Under the pieces are notes generated by a model, which searched no databases, was not told the DNA's origin, and saw only the letters and a program-made list of their open reading frames with translations. 42,588 nucleotides of DNA from a virus. Each line of letters opens with the position of its first letter. Position 1 is the first letter of the stretch. The stretch is from the IMG/VR virus record IMGVR_UViG_3300024054_000027, positions 1 through 42,588 of that record; one strand, given 5' to 3'. The position numbers were made by a program, and so were the translations under genes. This document shows positions 21,501 to 28,785 of this stretch, piece by piece.

Positions 21501-23336
21501 TTATGAATACACAAACGTATGTGTTACGCTCGTGAGTAATGGAACAGTATTGTTAAGTAAAGTAATGCGAACAATTACATAATGAACACCTGCTGTTGAT
21601 TCTGTTCCAGTTGAATAAGTAAAAGTATCGCCAGAAACAGAAACCCTACACCCGTTAGAATGTCCATAAGCCAACCCCAAATCCCACCAAGTTCCGGCTG
21701 GTGTTACTGTTGGAATTTTTAGCTCCACTTTTGCGGTAGGCGTACCACCTTCTGAAGCATCTAAAATAGTAGCCAAAACCCAACCCGCTAACTGAATTGT
21801 TCCAGAATTAGATGGATTCCCATTTGTTATCATTGATCGCACATAATATTGCGAACCAGCAAAGGCCGAGTAATTAGCAGTTTGGCCAGTTGATGGAAGA
21901 TAACCGGCCGTATAGTTTAGTCTGGGATAATAAAGACCATTGTTATAACACTGCGCTTCACCATTAGCAAGGGTTGTTGCGCTATTCCAGTTTCCAGTTG
22001 GTGCGCCTGGAACAACATCCCATTGATTAACGCCTGAAGCATTATTCCCTTGTACGTTAAAATGAGATAATCTATAACCTTCATCTAAAAATTCTTCCAT
22101 CGTTGAGGTTGCCACATTTCCATATGTACAGATTAAACGATTAGCAGAAGCAGATTGAACACCGGAACCTGATCCAATTGGGTCTCTACCGGTAGAGGTA
22201 ATTCTGCCATTTATAGTATATACGCTTCCTAGAGAAATCGGATATGCCGAATGAGTAAATGTAAATGGCTCTCCCACAACTGGAGGGCTTGAATGTCCTC
22301 CACTTCCTGCATCATTCCAAGCGATATTAGCGTTGGCAATCCCACAACTTGCCATAGTTAGGACAAGAGGGGAAGCATGATATGTATTATCAAATGCTGC
22401 CGAAAGAGAAGATGTCACATCAAAAGTATCAAGAGTTGAATAATATCTAACCCCTGAAAGCCGATATGAAGAAGTCAAGGTGTTTTCTACAATAGTTGGA
22501 ACACCGGATGTTGGGCGAGTAGCATTTGTATCATAGAAAATAATATGAGTCGTTGAGGCTTGATCCCCACCGGTTACTCCGGTATGTCTAACCTGGATTG
22601 AATTTTCTCCAGCCTGCAACATGGCTGGAATAACATTGATGGTAGCTTCTCCTCTTTGATACGGAGGCCAATTGTTATACCACCCAACACTTGTAATTGT
22701 AATCATTCCTGCCGGAGTCGTAAATGGTGTCCATAATTGACTTCCTGATCGTTGCCCTTCAACAAACGCTGCACCAAGGTCAAAAGAGTCTACCATCACA
22801 CCATTAATCCAAAGCTCAAGAACCCCATCATCAGCATAATTAAATCTAGTAACGCCTGGCGTTGTTGCCGTAAAAGTTGCGTCGGTAAATATAACAGTAG
22901 ATGCAGCGCCAGGAGAAAGCGTTACAAAAACGTTTGGTGCGCCAGCTGATAAATAACCAGAATAAAATGTTGTTCCCGCAAAAGTTAGATTTTGCGCAGC
23001 AAGCGTTTGGGGAGCAGCTGGGACTAAATAACTTAAACTTGATCCCAGGTAATTGATTGCAGAGACAACTGAGGCTGCATTACCCGTGAAAAATGAGTTT
23101 AATCCTGTCGTTCCTGCTTCTGACCAAGGCAATGCATTTGTTAAATTGCCATCTTTAATTGCCAGATTTGTTCCATCTGCTGAACGTGCATAAACAACAC
23201 TACCATTATCAAATTTAAACGATCGCGTATTTGAAACTAAAACATCCCTCGTAAGTGTTGGGGCAACATTTGTTCCATCATCTGTCCAATCATCGCTTCC
23301 ACCCCCACCAACTTGTGATGATCGTGTAACCGCCAT
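21501..23336 (-). CDS. Large tail fibre protein (611 aa)
   Basis: Shares the start MAVTRSSQVGGGG with the 84-residue protein at 17927. Then KFDNGSVVYARSADGTNLAIKDGNL and a series of beta sandwiches (GVLELWINGVMVDSFDLG, NSIQVRHTGVTGGDQ) that may be carbohydrate-binding. No catalytic motif seen. Probable receptor-binding fibre. Confidence 0.6.
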   Translation of the reverse strand: MAVTRSSQVGGGGSDDWTDDGTNVAPTLTRDVLVSNTRSFKFDNGSVVYARSADGTNLAIKDGNLTNALPWSEAGTTGLNSFFTGNAASVVSAINYLGSSLSYLVPAAPQTLAAQNLTFAGTTFYSGYLSAGAPNVFVTLSPGAASTVIFTDATFTATTPGVTRFNYADDGVLELWINGVMVDSFDLGAAFVEGQRSGSQLWTPFTTPAGMITITSVGWYNNWPPYQRGEATINVIPAMLQAGENSIQVRHTGVTGGDQASTTHIIFYDTNATRPTSGVPTIVENTLTSSYRLSGVRYYSTLDTFDVTSSLSAAFDNTYHASPLVLTMASCGIANANIAWNDAGSGGHSSPPVVGEPFTFTHSAYPISLGSVYTINGRITSTGRDPIGSGSGVQSASANRLICTYGNVATSTMEEFLDEGYRLSHFNVQGNNASGVNQWDVVPGAPTGNWNSATTLANGEAQCYNNGLYYPRLNYTAGYLPSTGQTANYSAFAGSQYYVRSMITNGNPSNSGTIQLAGWVLATILDASEGGTPTAKVELKIPTVTPAGTWWDLGLAYGHSNGCRVSVSGDTFTYSTGTESTAGVHYVIVRITLLNNTVPLLTSVTHTFVYS

Positions 23337-23349
23337 ATAAATCTCTCCT

Positions 23350-23718
23350 TTATCTGCTCCTAGTTAAGAACAGTTTTAAAGCATTAGTAGCGTTAGTTGT
23401 CAGTCGTTTAATCCTTACTCGTCTAAAGGCACATGGAGTGTCAATGATCCACATACCACTGGCAGTAGCATTTGCTGCACCAGTCAATGCAGTTGTCACA
23501 TCTGTCCAGGTCGCAGAAGCATCAAGAACAGTTGGGCCATCGTTGCTCGCCTCAATAGTCAAAGTTGTTGCCTGAATCGTAAAAGACAAGACAAAATACA
23601 AATAGTCTTCTGCTAGCATATTAAAATACGTATAGCTAGTATCAGCATTGCCCAAGTCACCATTAACAATCGTAAGAATTTGACCGTCTAATTTACCTGG
23701 CTTATCAATCATTCCCAT
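23350..23718 (-). CDS. Small beta-sandwich virion protein (122 aa)
   Basis: Contains LSFTIQATTLTIEASNDG and WIIDTPCAFRRVRIKRLTTNATNALKLFL, a pattern common in small phage structural or fibre-associated proteins. Placed between the fibres and the head genes. Family not named. Confidence 0.5.
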   Translation of the reverse strand: MGMIDKPGKLDGQILTIVNGDLGNADTSYTYFNMLAEDYLYFVLSFTIQATTLTIEASNDGPTVLDASATWTDVTTALTGAANATASGMWIIDTPCAFRRVRIKRLTTNATNALKLFLTRSR

Positions 23719-23730
23719 TTTATTTTCCTC

Positions 23731-23955
23731 CTATATCCTTTTAGCCTTTCTATTTTCAATCTTATTTACAGACACGCAATAGTTAATTACTTCTTTTCCT
23801 TTTTCTTCTTTATCATCATCTTCTCCGACAATCATCATTTGGCTTTTAGACACACTATCTACTTTCCCTTTAATTAATAAAACAACTTCATCACCAACTG
23901 TTGCTCCTTTAATTGAAGGAATATCAGACTCGGTAAACCTGATCTCTGGCTTCAT
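23731..23955 (-). CDS. Small hypothetical protein (74 aa)
   Basis: Beta-barrel-like pattern (GDEVVLLIKGKVDSVSKSQM) with an acidic loop (GEDDDKEEKG) and a basic end, as in small head-gene neighbours of many phages. It overlaps the upstream zinc protein by 4 bases. No firm function. Confidence 0.5.
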   Translation of the reverse strand: MKPEIRFTESDIPSIKGATVGDEVVLLIKGKVDSVSKSQMMIVGEDDDKEEKGKEVINYCVSVNKIENRKAKRI

Positions 23956-24140
23956 CGTACTCCTCCTTTGTTATCATCATGACCTTTATCATCCCAGCAA
24001 GTATCGCGATGAACTAAATAACCTCTCTGATAAACCATATCAACTCGTCGTCCAGTTCTTCCACATACGGCACATTCAATTTTGCGGCCCTTAAATCTTC
24101 CATCTTTTGTTGGCCAATATCCTTTTCCACTATCACTCAT
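23952..24140 (-). CDS. Small zinc-finger protein (62 aa)
   Basis: Contains CAVCGRTG (two Cys) and later HRDTC, which can form one zinc site, with a GKGYWPTKDGRFKGRK basic start. Overlaps genes on both sides by 4 bases. Likely nucleic acid or protein binding; role unknown. Confidence 0.55.
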   Translation of the reverse strand: MSDSGKGYWPTKDGRFKGRKIECAVCGRTGRRVDMVYQRGYLVHRDTCWDDKGHDDNKGGVR

Positions 24141-24343
24141 AATGAGGTTGCCTTCATTTTGCTTTCAGCCTCTTGAGACTTTGCTTTATTAATATTAGGC
24201 AAATCCCCCATAATTACAGGAGGACTAAAAACTCGATTAACAATCTTTTTGCAAACAGGGCAAGCCTCAGTATGCACTTCATTTATCCCTTGATACGTTT
24301 CAAACTTACCATGCTCTTGACAGTTAAACAAATAAAATGGCAT
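24137..24343 (-). CDS. FmdB-like zinc-ribbon protein
   Basis: 68 residues. MPFYLFNCQEHGKFE, ACPVCKKIVNRVFSPP matches the FmdB-type zinc ribbon family, which has a Cys-x-x-Cys ribbon with a conserved F-S/T-P-P end. One of the usual first pair is C8 with H11 in place of a second Cys. Phages commonly carry this near head genes; its role is not known. Confidence 0.65.
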   Translation of the reverse strand: MPFYLFNCQEHGKFETYQGINEVHTEACPVCKKIVNRVFSPPVIMGDLPNINKAKSQEAESKMKATSL

Positions 24344-24401
24344 TTTATGTGGAGGGGATTTGTAGGTTGATAAACAACCCGCTCATCCCCTCCGTTACTC
24401 C

Positions 24402-24794
24402 TTAAGTTTTATCCCAAATTCCGGTTATATCTCCTACGTTCCAGTAATCAGTTCCTGCTACATTGTAAATAGTTACTTTGTCCCCACATTTGTGCGTTGT
24501 CTTGGTGTTTTTTATACCAGTATTATCAGTAGAATCTTCTTTATACATAATTCCATCAGCAGCATCTGGCATAACAATTAAAGAAGCCATTGCATCATCT
24601 GCTGTATTTACAAATGTAAACGATTGACCAGATTGAATCCCTGGTAATGTAAAAGTTATTTCATCGGTATTTGCATGAAAAACTTTACCGGAATCAGTCC
24701 CGTAAACAACCGTATAATTAGCTTTTTTTTCTACTTCGGCATTGCACTCTACTACAAAGCCTTTAACCCCATTAGGGTATGATGTTAATGTCAT
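24402..24794 (-). CDS. Decoration-type beta protein, paralogue B
   Basis: 130 residues. Alignable end to end with 24806-25195: (M/T)LTS(L/Y)PxGxK, YTVVxxTDxGKxF, VTFTLPxIxSGQxxTF, ADGIMYKxDSTD, HKxGDxVxIxNVAGTDYW. So it is a tandem duplication. The sequence type is a small capsid or tail decoration domain. Located directly after the major capsid gene and its structured leader. Confidence 0.65.
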   Translation of the reverse strand: MTLTSYPNGVKGFVVECNAEVEKKANYTVVYGTDSGKVFHANTDEITFTLPGIQSGQSFTFVNTADDAMASLIVMPDAADGIMYKEDSTDNTGIKNTKTTHKCGDKVTIYNVAGTDYWNVGDITGIWDKT

Positions 24795-24805
24795 ATAGCA
24801 CCTCT

Positions 24806-25195
24806 TTATGCTTCTTTATTCCACACGCCAGTTGCTTTTATGACACTCCAATAATCAGTCCCAGCAACATTAGCGATTACGACCGTATCGCCCTTTTTAT
24901 GCGTAGCTGCTGTGTTAATTAAATCCTTATCATCTGTTGAATCGCCTTTATACATAATCCCATCGGCCGCATTTGGACTGATAGTTAATGCCGTTAAACC
25001 ATCTTCCGCTTCATTAATAAATGTATAAACTTGTCCACTGGCAATAGCGGGAAGTGTAAAGGTTACAGCCTCTGAAACAGAAAAAGTTTTCCCACAATCA
25101 GTATTTGCAACTACAGTATAAGCTGCTGTTTTTACGGTAAGATCATTCGGGGCAACATAAGTCTTGATGCCATACGGTAAACTTGTTAAAACCAT
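24806..25195 (-). CDS. Decoration-type beta protein, paralogue A
   Basis: 129 residues, paralogue of 24402-24794. First gene after the major capsid protein with a long (about 150-base) structured leader, so it may be made in large amounts. It could decorate the capsid surface, or be a head fibre. Assigned by duplication, beta composition and position. Confidence 0.65.
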   Translation of the reverse strand: MVLTSLPYGIKTYVAPNDLTVKTAAYTVVANTDCGKTFSVSEAVTFTLPAIASGQVYTFINEAEDGLTALTISPNAADGIMYKGDSTDDKDLINTAATHKKGDTVVIANVAGTDYWSVIKATGVWNKEA

Positions 25196-25342
25196 TTTAT
25201 TTATCTCCTTTTTTGGAACACCGTCGAATTTACGACGCTGCCAGCCCGACTACTCGCTATTACGAGATTTACGGACTCTTACCCATTTATTTCTCGGTTC
25301 TAGGTTGTAATGGCCAGAACCGAAAAGATGCCACATAGAAAC
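25196..25342 (-). promoter_or_regulatory. Structured leader between capsid and decoration genes
   Basis: 147 bases without an ORF. On the transcript there are three hairpins: TCGGTTCT/AGAACCGA (25323-25316 with 25301-25294, 14-base loop), CTCG/CGAG near 25253-25266 and CGTCG/CGACG (25237-25222). None is followed by a T-tract, so they are more likely mRNA processing or stability elements, or a small RNA, than a terminator. No sigma-70 hexamers were seen. Confidence 0.45.
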
Positions 25343-26242
25343 TTACGCTCCTGGGGTTCCAACTACGCCAGTTGCAATTTCCCACATTGTGCTTGCACGA
25401 GATGTTAATTTAACCTTGGCATCGCCAGTGTCAAAATCATCATCCGCTTCAAGCTTGGGAGCTTGTCTTTCCCAGAAAATCAAACTATGGGAATCTGACA
25501 ATACAAACCACGCATCACTATCAGTTAAGAAATGATCTACCATAAAACTCAAATCTAAATCGAGTAATGCGTTCTTGTCATTATTCGCCACGCCTGGTTT
25601 AAGGGCTGACTCCAAAAGAACGCTTGCTGTCCAGCGACCAGCTGGAGCAACGAGTAACGTCTTAGGAATCAGTTGGATATTAATGCTGTTAGCTTCTTGA
25701 GTTCCCTCAAGTAGCGTTAGCATATCTTCCATCGAAGTAGAAGACAAATCAGCAGCCACTGCTAACGCGTTGCTGTAAGTCCCACCGCTTCTGAATGGAT
25801 GGACGGTAGAAAACAAGGCTACGCCATCTGGACCAGCCGTTGCCCCAGCCGTAAACCCATTATTGAAGACATTAGCAGCCAGGACTTCCATTCTTTGCCT
25901 CACTGATCGGGCAAGATAAGTCCCTAGCTTCTCTTTGAAAACCGAATAAAGATCATCATCATACGCTTCCCTGGTAACACGTGCGCCTTGCGCATATGTT
26001 TTATGGGTTGCGGTTGCTTTGTAACCTTGGGTCAGGTTAGCAAAATTGACTGATGCTCCTTCGTTTTTCTGGGGAGCTGCTGCGATACCTTCAACCACTT
26101 GGCTCTGTTCATATTGCCGAGTGGACTTTTTAACATTGAATATCTTGCTGTATTCTTCTGGCCACAGTTTGTATTTGTCTTTAATGACATCAAACAAACC
26201 AGGAGCCATCAAATCTGCAAATCCACCACTTAACATTGTCAT
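25343..26242 (-). CDS. Major capsid protein (HK97 fold)
   Basis: 299 residues, the usual length for an HK97-type capsid. Features: an N-arm (FADLMAPGLFDVIKDKY), the strand GASVNFANLTQGYKATATHKTY, an acidic-tipped EAYDDDLYSVFKEKLGTYLARSVRQRMEVLAANVFNNGF helix, DGVALFSTVHPF and a C-terminal STMWEIATGVVGTP strand. It resembles gpT-like capsid proteins in order of motifs. Strong ribosome site AAAGGAGG. Context (scaffold-like and head protein upstream) fits. Confidence 0.85.
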   Translation of the reverse strand: MTMLSGGFADLMAPGLFDVIKDKYKLWPEEYSKIFNVKKSTRQYEQSQVVEGIAAAPQKNEGASVNFANLTQGYKATATHKTYAQGARVTREAYDDDLYSVFKEKLGTYLARSVRQRMEVLAANVFNNGFTAGATAGPDGVALFSTVHPFRSGGTYSNALAVAADLSSTSMEDMLTLLEGTQEANSINIQLIPKTLLVAPAGRWTASVLLESALKPGVANNDKNALLDLDLSFMVDHFLTDSDAWFVLSDSHSLIFWERQAPKLEADDDFDTGDAKVKLTSRASTMWEIATGVVGTPGA

Positions 26243-26260
26243 TTTTTATTCCCTCCTTTA

Positions 26261-26755
26261 TTATGCGATTGTTCCAAAAATATGGACACCTGAGTTGAAA
26301 ATCCAGTGCTTCATTTGGTTTGATCCTACAGCCGAATCTTCACCGGTTACTGGGTCTTTTGCCAATCCAACACATTTGAAAACATTTTGCGTGCTGGCTG
26401 CGGCGTTAACATAAAAAGCACCAGTTGTTCCAGCTAAATCAAACGCTGCGGCTGCTGACCTGGTTGTATACGCATCGGTCAGCGCCCCAGTTGAAACCAT
26501 TGCTTCAAACTGTTGGTTTGGATCGTCCCACACATAAATTGTGCTACCTACCGCTGCGCTCGCTGACGCACTTGCTGCTACTCCCAAAAAGATTGTTGAA
26601 GAGTTCGCAACAGCAATAATAACTCGTCCCGCTGTATCCATAGAAACAGGGTCTCCAACTGCAATTGTTTGAGAGGCCGCAACTGGCCACGCTGACGGAG
26701 CTTTATAATTCTCATCTTTTATTGGCCTAAAACCATAAACTACTGCATTTGCCAT
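26261..26755 (-). CDS. Head stabilisation or decoration protein
   Basis: 164 residues, rich in Ala/Val/Thr; NAVVYGFRPIKDENYKAPSAWPVAAS with AVGDPVSMDTAGRVIIA, and a trimer-like beta core (TIFLGVAASAS, STIYVWDDPNQQFEA), which I recognise as a phage head protein commonly found before the capsid gene. Role in stabilising the capsid is inferred. Confidence 0.65.
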   Translation of the reverse strand: MANAVVYGFRPIKDENYKAPSAWPVAASQTIAVGDPVSMDTAGRVIIAVANSSTIFLGVAASASASAAVGSTIYVWDDPNQQFEAMVSTGALTDAYTTRSAAAAFDLAGTTGAFYVNAAASTQNVFKCVGLAKDPVTGEDSAVGSNQMKHWIFNSGVHIFGTIA

Positions 26756-26769
26756 TTTTCTTTCCTCCT

Positions 26770-27303
26770 TTAATTGGCTATAACGCTATCTTGCTTTTCA
26801 ATCTCTCTTTCAAGAGTATTGATATTTTGCTTAACCGTATCCTTATTTACTTTTATGAGGGTTTCTTCTTCCGCTTTATATTCGTCATCCCTGCGCTTAA
26901 TTTTATCTAAGTTGGCTTTTCTTTTTTGAGCAGCAGTTTCTTTTCGGCAACAACAAAGTATTAAGTCGTTTAACCGAAAGAAGTTTTCCGTGGGGCTATG
27001 GTCAACCGCTACTCGCAACCCTGCAAAATCAGGATGATTGCGCAAAACGGTATGCCAAATCCCTTTTCTGCCATTGCCCATCAAGTCCTTATTGCACCAA
27101 CGATAATCATATGCGGGATTAGCATTAAATATTTCAAGCTTCTGTGTCTCCCCTCGATATTCTTCTATCTCAAGAAAAGGTTTACTAATGGGATTTTCCT
27201 GTTGGGGTGGTGTTGCTTCAGTTTCCTCTACAGGCACATCTACCTTAACAAGAGGTTCGACTTCATTAACAGGTGGAACAATTTTCCTAGGTCGCGGACT
27301 CAT
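26770..27303 (-). CDS. Head assembly protein (177 aa)
   Basis: Proline-rich acidic N-terminus (about 45 residues), a small domain (AYDYRWCNKDLMGNGRKGIWHTVLRN, DFAGLRVAVDHS) and a charged C-terminal coiled coil (KRRDDEYKAEEETLIKVNK). A similar protein often sits between scaffold and capsid genes in podovirus-like phages. Overlaps the scaffold gene by 4 bases. Confidence 0.55.
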   Translation of the reverse strand: MSPRPRKIVPPVNEVEPLVKVDVPVEETEATPPQQENPISKPFLEIEEYRGETQKLEIFNANPAYDYRWCNKDLMGNGRKGIWHTVLRNHPDFAGLRVAVDHSPTENFFRLNDLILCCCRKETAAQKRKANLDKIKRRDDEYKAEEETLIKVNKDTVKQNINTLEREIEKQDSVIAN

Positions 27304-28271
27304 AAATAATACCCTCCTTCTTTTTTGGCCTGCTTAACCAGATTAGCAATTCGCTTTCTTCCGGTCTCGTCATAGCCTTCTTTTTTAAGACGATTGACTT
27401 GTGTGTCAGTCAATGCGTCTTTCAGATCATCAGCTTGCGTGGTCGTTCCAGCAGTTGTTGCTGTTCCTAAACTAGAAGCAACGACTTTAGATTTTTCAAG
27501 GGTTTGTTGTCTGATCTTATTTTCTAAATCAGGCAAACCTTTCTTAATTAACCTATTTTCGGCTTCCAATGCCGCAACTCTTACGTCTCTGGGATTTTCT
27601 ACTCGTAAATAAGGTCGTTGATTAAAAATCGCCAACACTTCCTTATATAACGGGCTTTCTTCATCAGGTTTCCCATCTTTATATAAATCAGGGAAATCTT
27701 TTTTAATCCCTTCTATTTCCTGCTTAAAAGACTCGCTATTGCGAAGCTCTTTCATAACCTCATCCTTAGCTTCGTTTTTCGCTTGTTCTTTAGCAATCCA
27801 TAATAGAGTTTGAGTTGCCTGCGCATCTCCAGCCTGACTTGCTTCTACAAGTTCAGCAATTCTTCTCTGCTGGTCTTCCTGGGATTGAACTGGTGTTTGC
27901 TTTTTAGGTCCAATAGGGTTCCCCCATTCGTCAAAATCAACGTAGGGAGACACCTTTTTAACCAATTCTTTAGCATACTGTTCAATCTTATCCCGCTCTG
28001 CTTGGTATCTTCGGAGGTCATCTTGAGTCTTATCAACCTTTGGTTCCACAGGAATCGTTTCTCCATTTTTTGCGGAAGCTTCTCCCTCTGTTTTTTGGAC
28101 AGACGAATCAGCTTGTGGGTTTGTCGAATTATCTCCAGCAGACCTCACTTGTTCTGTTTGTTGACCAGTTTCAACTGTTTCTCCAGTGTTTGATTGTCCA
28201 TCTGCTTGGGAAGCAGACGAAGCATCAACTGCGACTGGAGCAGTTTCTTCGGTCATTTCAAGCACAACCAT
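27300..28271 (-). CDS. Scaffolding-like protein
   Basis: 323 residues. Disordered Ser/Gln/Thr-rich N-terminus (about 80 residues), then long helices (DDLRRYQAERDKIEQYAKELVKKVSPY, QQRRIAELVEASQ) and a basic C-terminus (GRKRIANLVKQAKKEGGYYL), the usual layout of phage scaffold proteins that bind capsid protein by the basic C-terminal end. No protease domain. Preceded by portal-side small genes and followed by capsid genes. Confidence 0.68.
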   Translation of the reverse strand: MVVLEMTEETAPVAVDASSASQADGQSNTGETVETGQQTEQVRSAGDNSTNPQADSSVQKTEGEASAKNGETIPVEPKVDKTQDDLRRYQAERDKIEQYAKELVKKVSPYVDFDEWGNPIGPKKQTPVQSQEDQQRRIAELVEASQAGDAQATQTLLWIAKEQAKNEAKDEVMKELRNSESFKQEIEGIKKDFPDLYKDGKPDEESPLYKEVLAIFNQRPYLRVENPRDVRVAALEAENRLIKKGLPDLENKIRQQTLEKSKVVASSLGTATTAGTTTQADDLKDALTDTQVNRLKKEGYDETGRKRIANLVKQAKKEGGYYL

Positions 28272-28287
28272 TTTTCACCTCTCCTTG

Positions 28288-28431
28288 TTATTTTTTTCTT
28301 GTAACATGCCACTCGTTTGAACCTTTCTTTCTAGCATTGATAGTGGCATAAAATACGCTTTTGCCTTTTGCTTTTCCGTATTTCTTTATCATCTCTGCTA
28401 GCACTTTTTCTCCGGTTTTAGTTAAAGGCAT
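28288..28431 (-). CDS. Small conserved phage protein (47 aa)
   Basis: ATG at 28431. MPLTKTGEKVLAEMIKKYG, then KGKSVFYATINARKKGS. This fits a short conserved phage family found near portal genes (KGKKVFYASxNKG pattern). Role unknown; possibly virion or DNA-binding. Confidence 0.6.
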   Translation of the reverse strand: MPLTKTGEKVLAEMIKKYGKAKGKSVFYATINARKKGSNEWHVTRKK

Positions 28432-28435
28432 ATAT

Positions 28436-28552
28436 TTATCTGGCTTTACTCCCCATAACTAAACCCTTCATCTTTTTCGCCTTCCCCACAATCGACTTCC
28501 CATTCTTCTTTACAGTCTTAACACTTGATGGAAGCGACATTGACTTAGCCAA
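28436..28552 (-). CDS. Very small basic protein (38 aa)
   Basis: TTG start at 28552 with GAGGAGGTGAG ten bases upstream; an internal ATG at 28540 is the alternative. Highly basic (KTVKKNGKSIVGKAKKMKG). It fills a 120-base gap between two head genes. The strong ribosome site supports expression; possible DNA-condensing or packaging-associated peptide. Confidence 0.5.
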   Translation of the reverse strand: MAKSMSLPSSVKTVKKNGKSIVGKAKKMKGLVMGSKAR

Positions 28553-28554
28553 AA

Positions 28555-28785
28555 TTAACTCACCTCCTCTAATGCTTCCTCTTTCATTTTGTCAATAATG
28601 CGATTTAAACTATCATATACTTCAATCCTAGATTGATATTTAATAGCTATTGCTAACGAATTACTATCGGTTAGATTGAGCGAAATTAAATCGTTAATCG
28701 CTTCTTCTTTTTCCAAATCTATGCGCTCTTTAACGTCTTTCCAGAACTGGCTGCTTAAAACATCAAAAAGCTCATTCTTGTCCAT
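28555..28785 (-). CDS. Small helical protein (76 aa)
   Basis: Acidic helical protein (LEKEEAINDLISLNLTDSN, YDSLNRIIDKMKEEALEEV) directly after the portal gene, one-base overlap. Similar small proteins follow portal genes in many phages. Function not known. Confidence 0.55.
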   Translation of the reverse strand: MDKNELFDVLSSQFWKDVKERIDLEKEEAINDLISLNLTDSNSLAIAIKYQSRIEVYDSLNRIIDKMKEEALEEVS

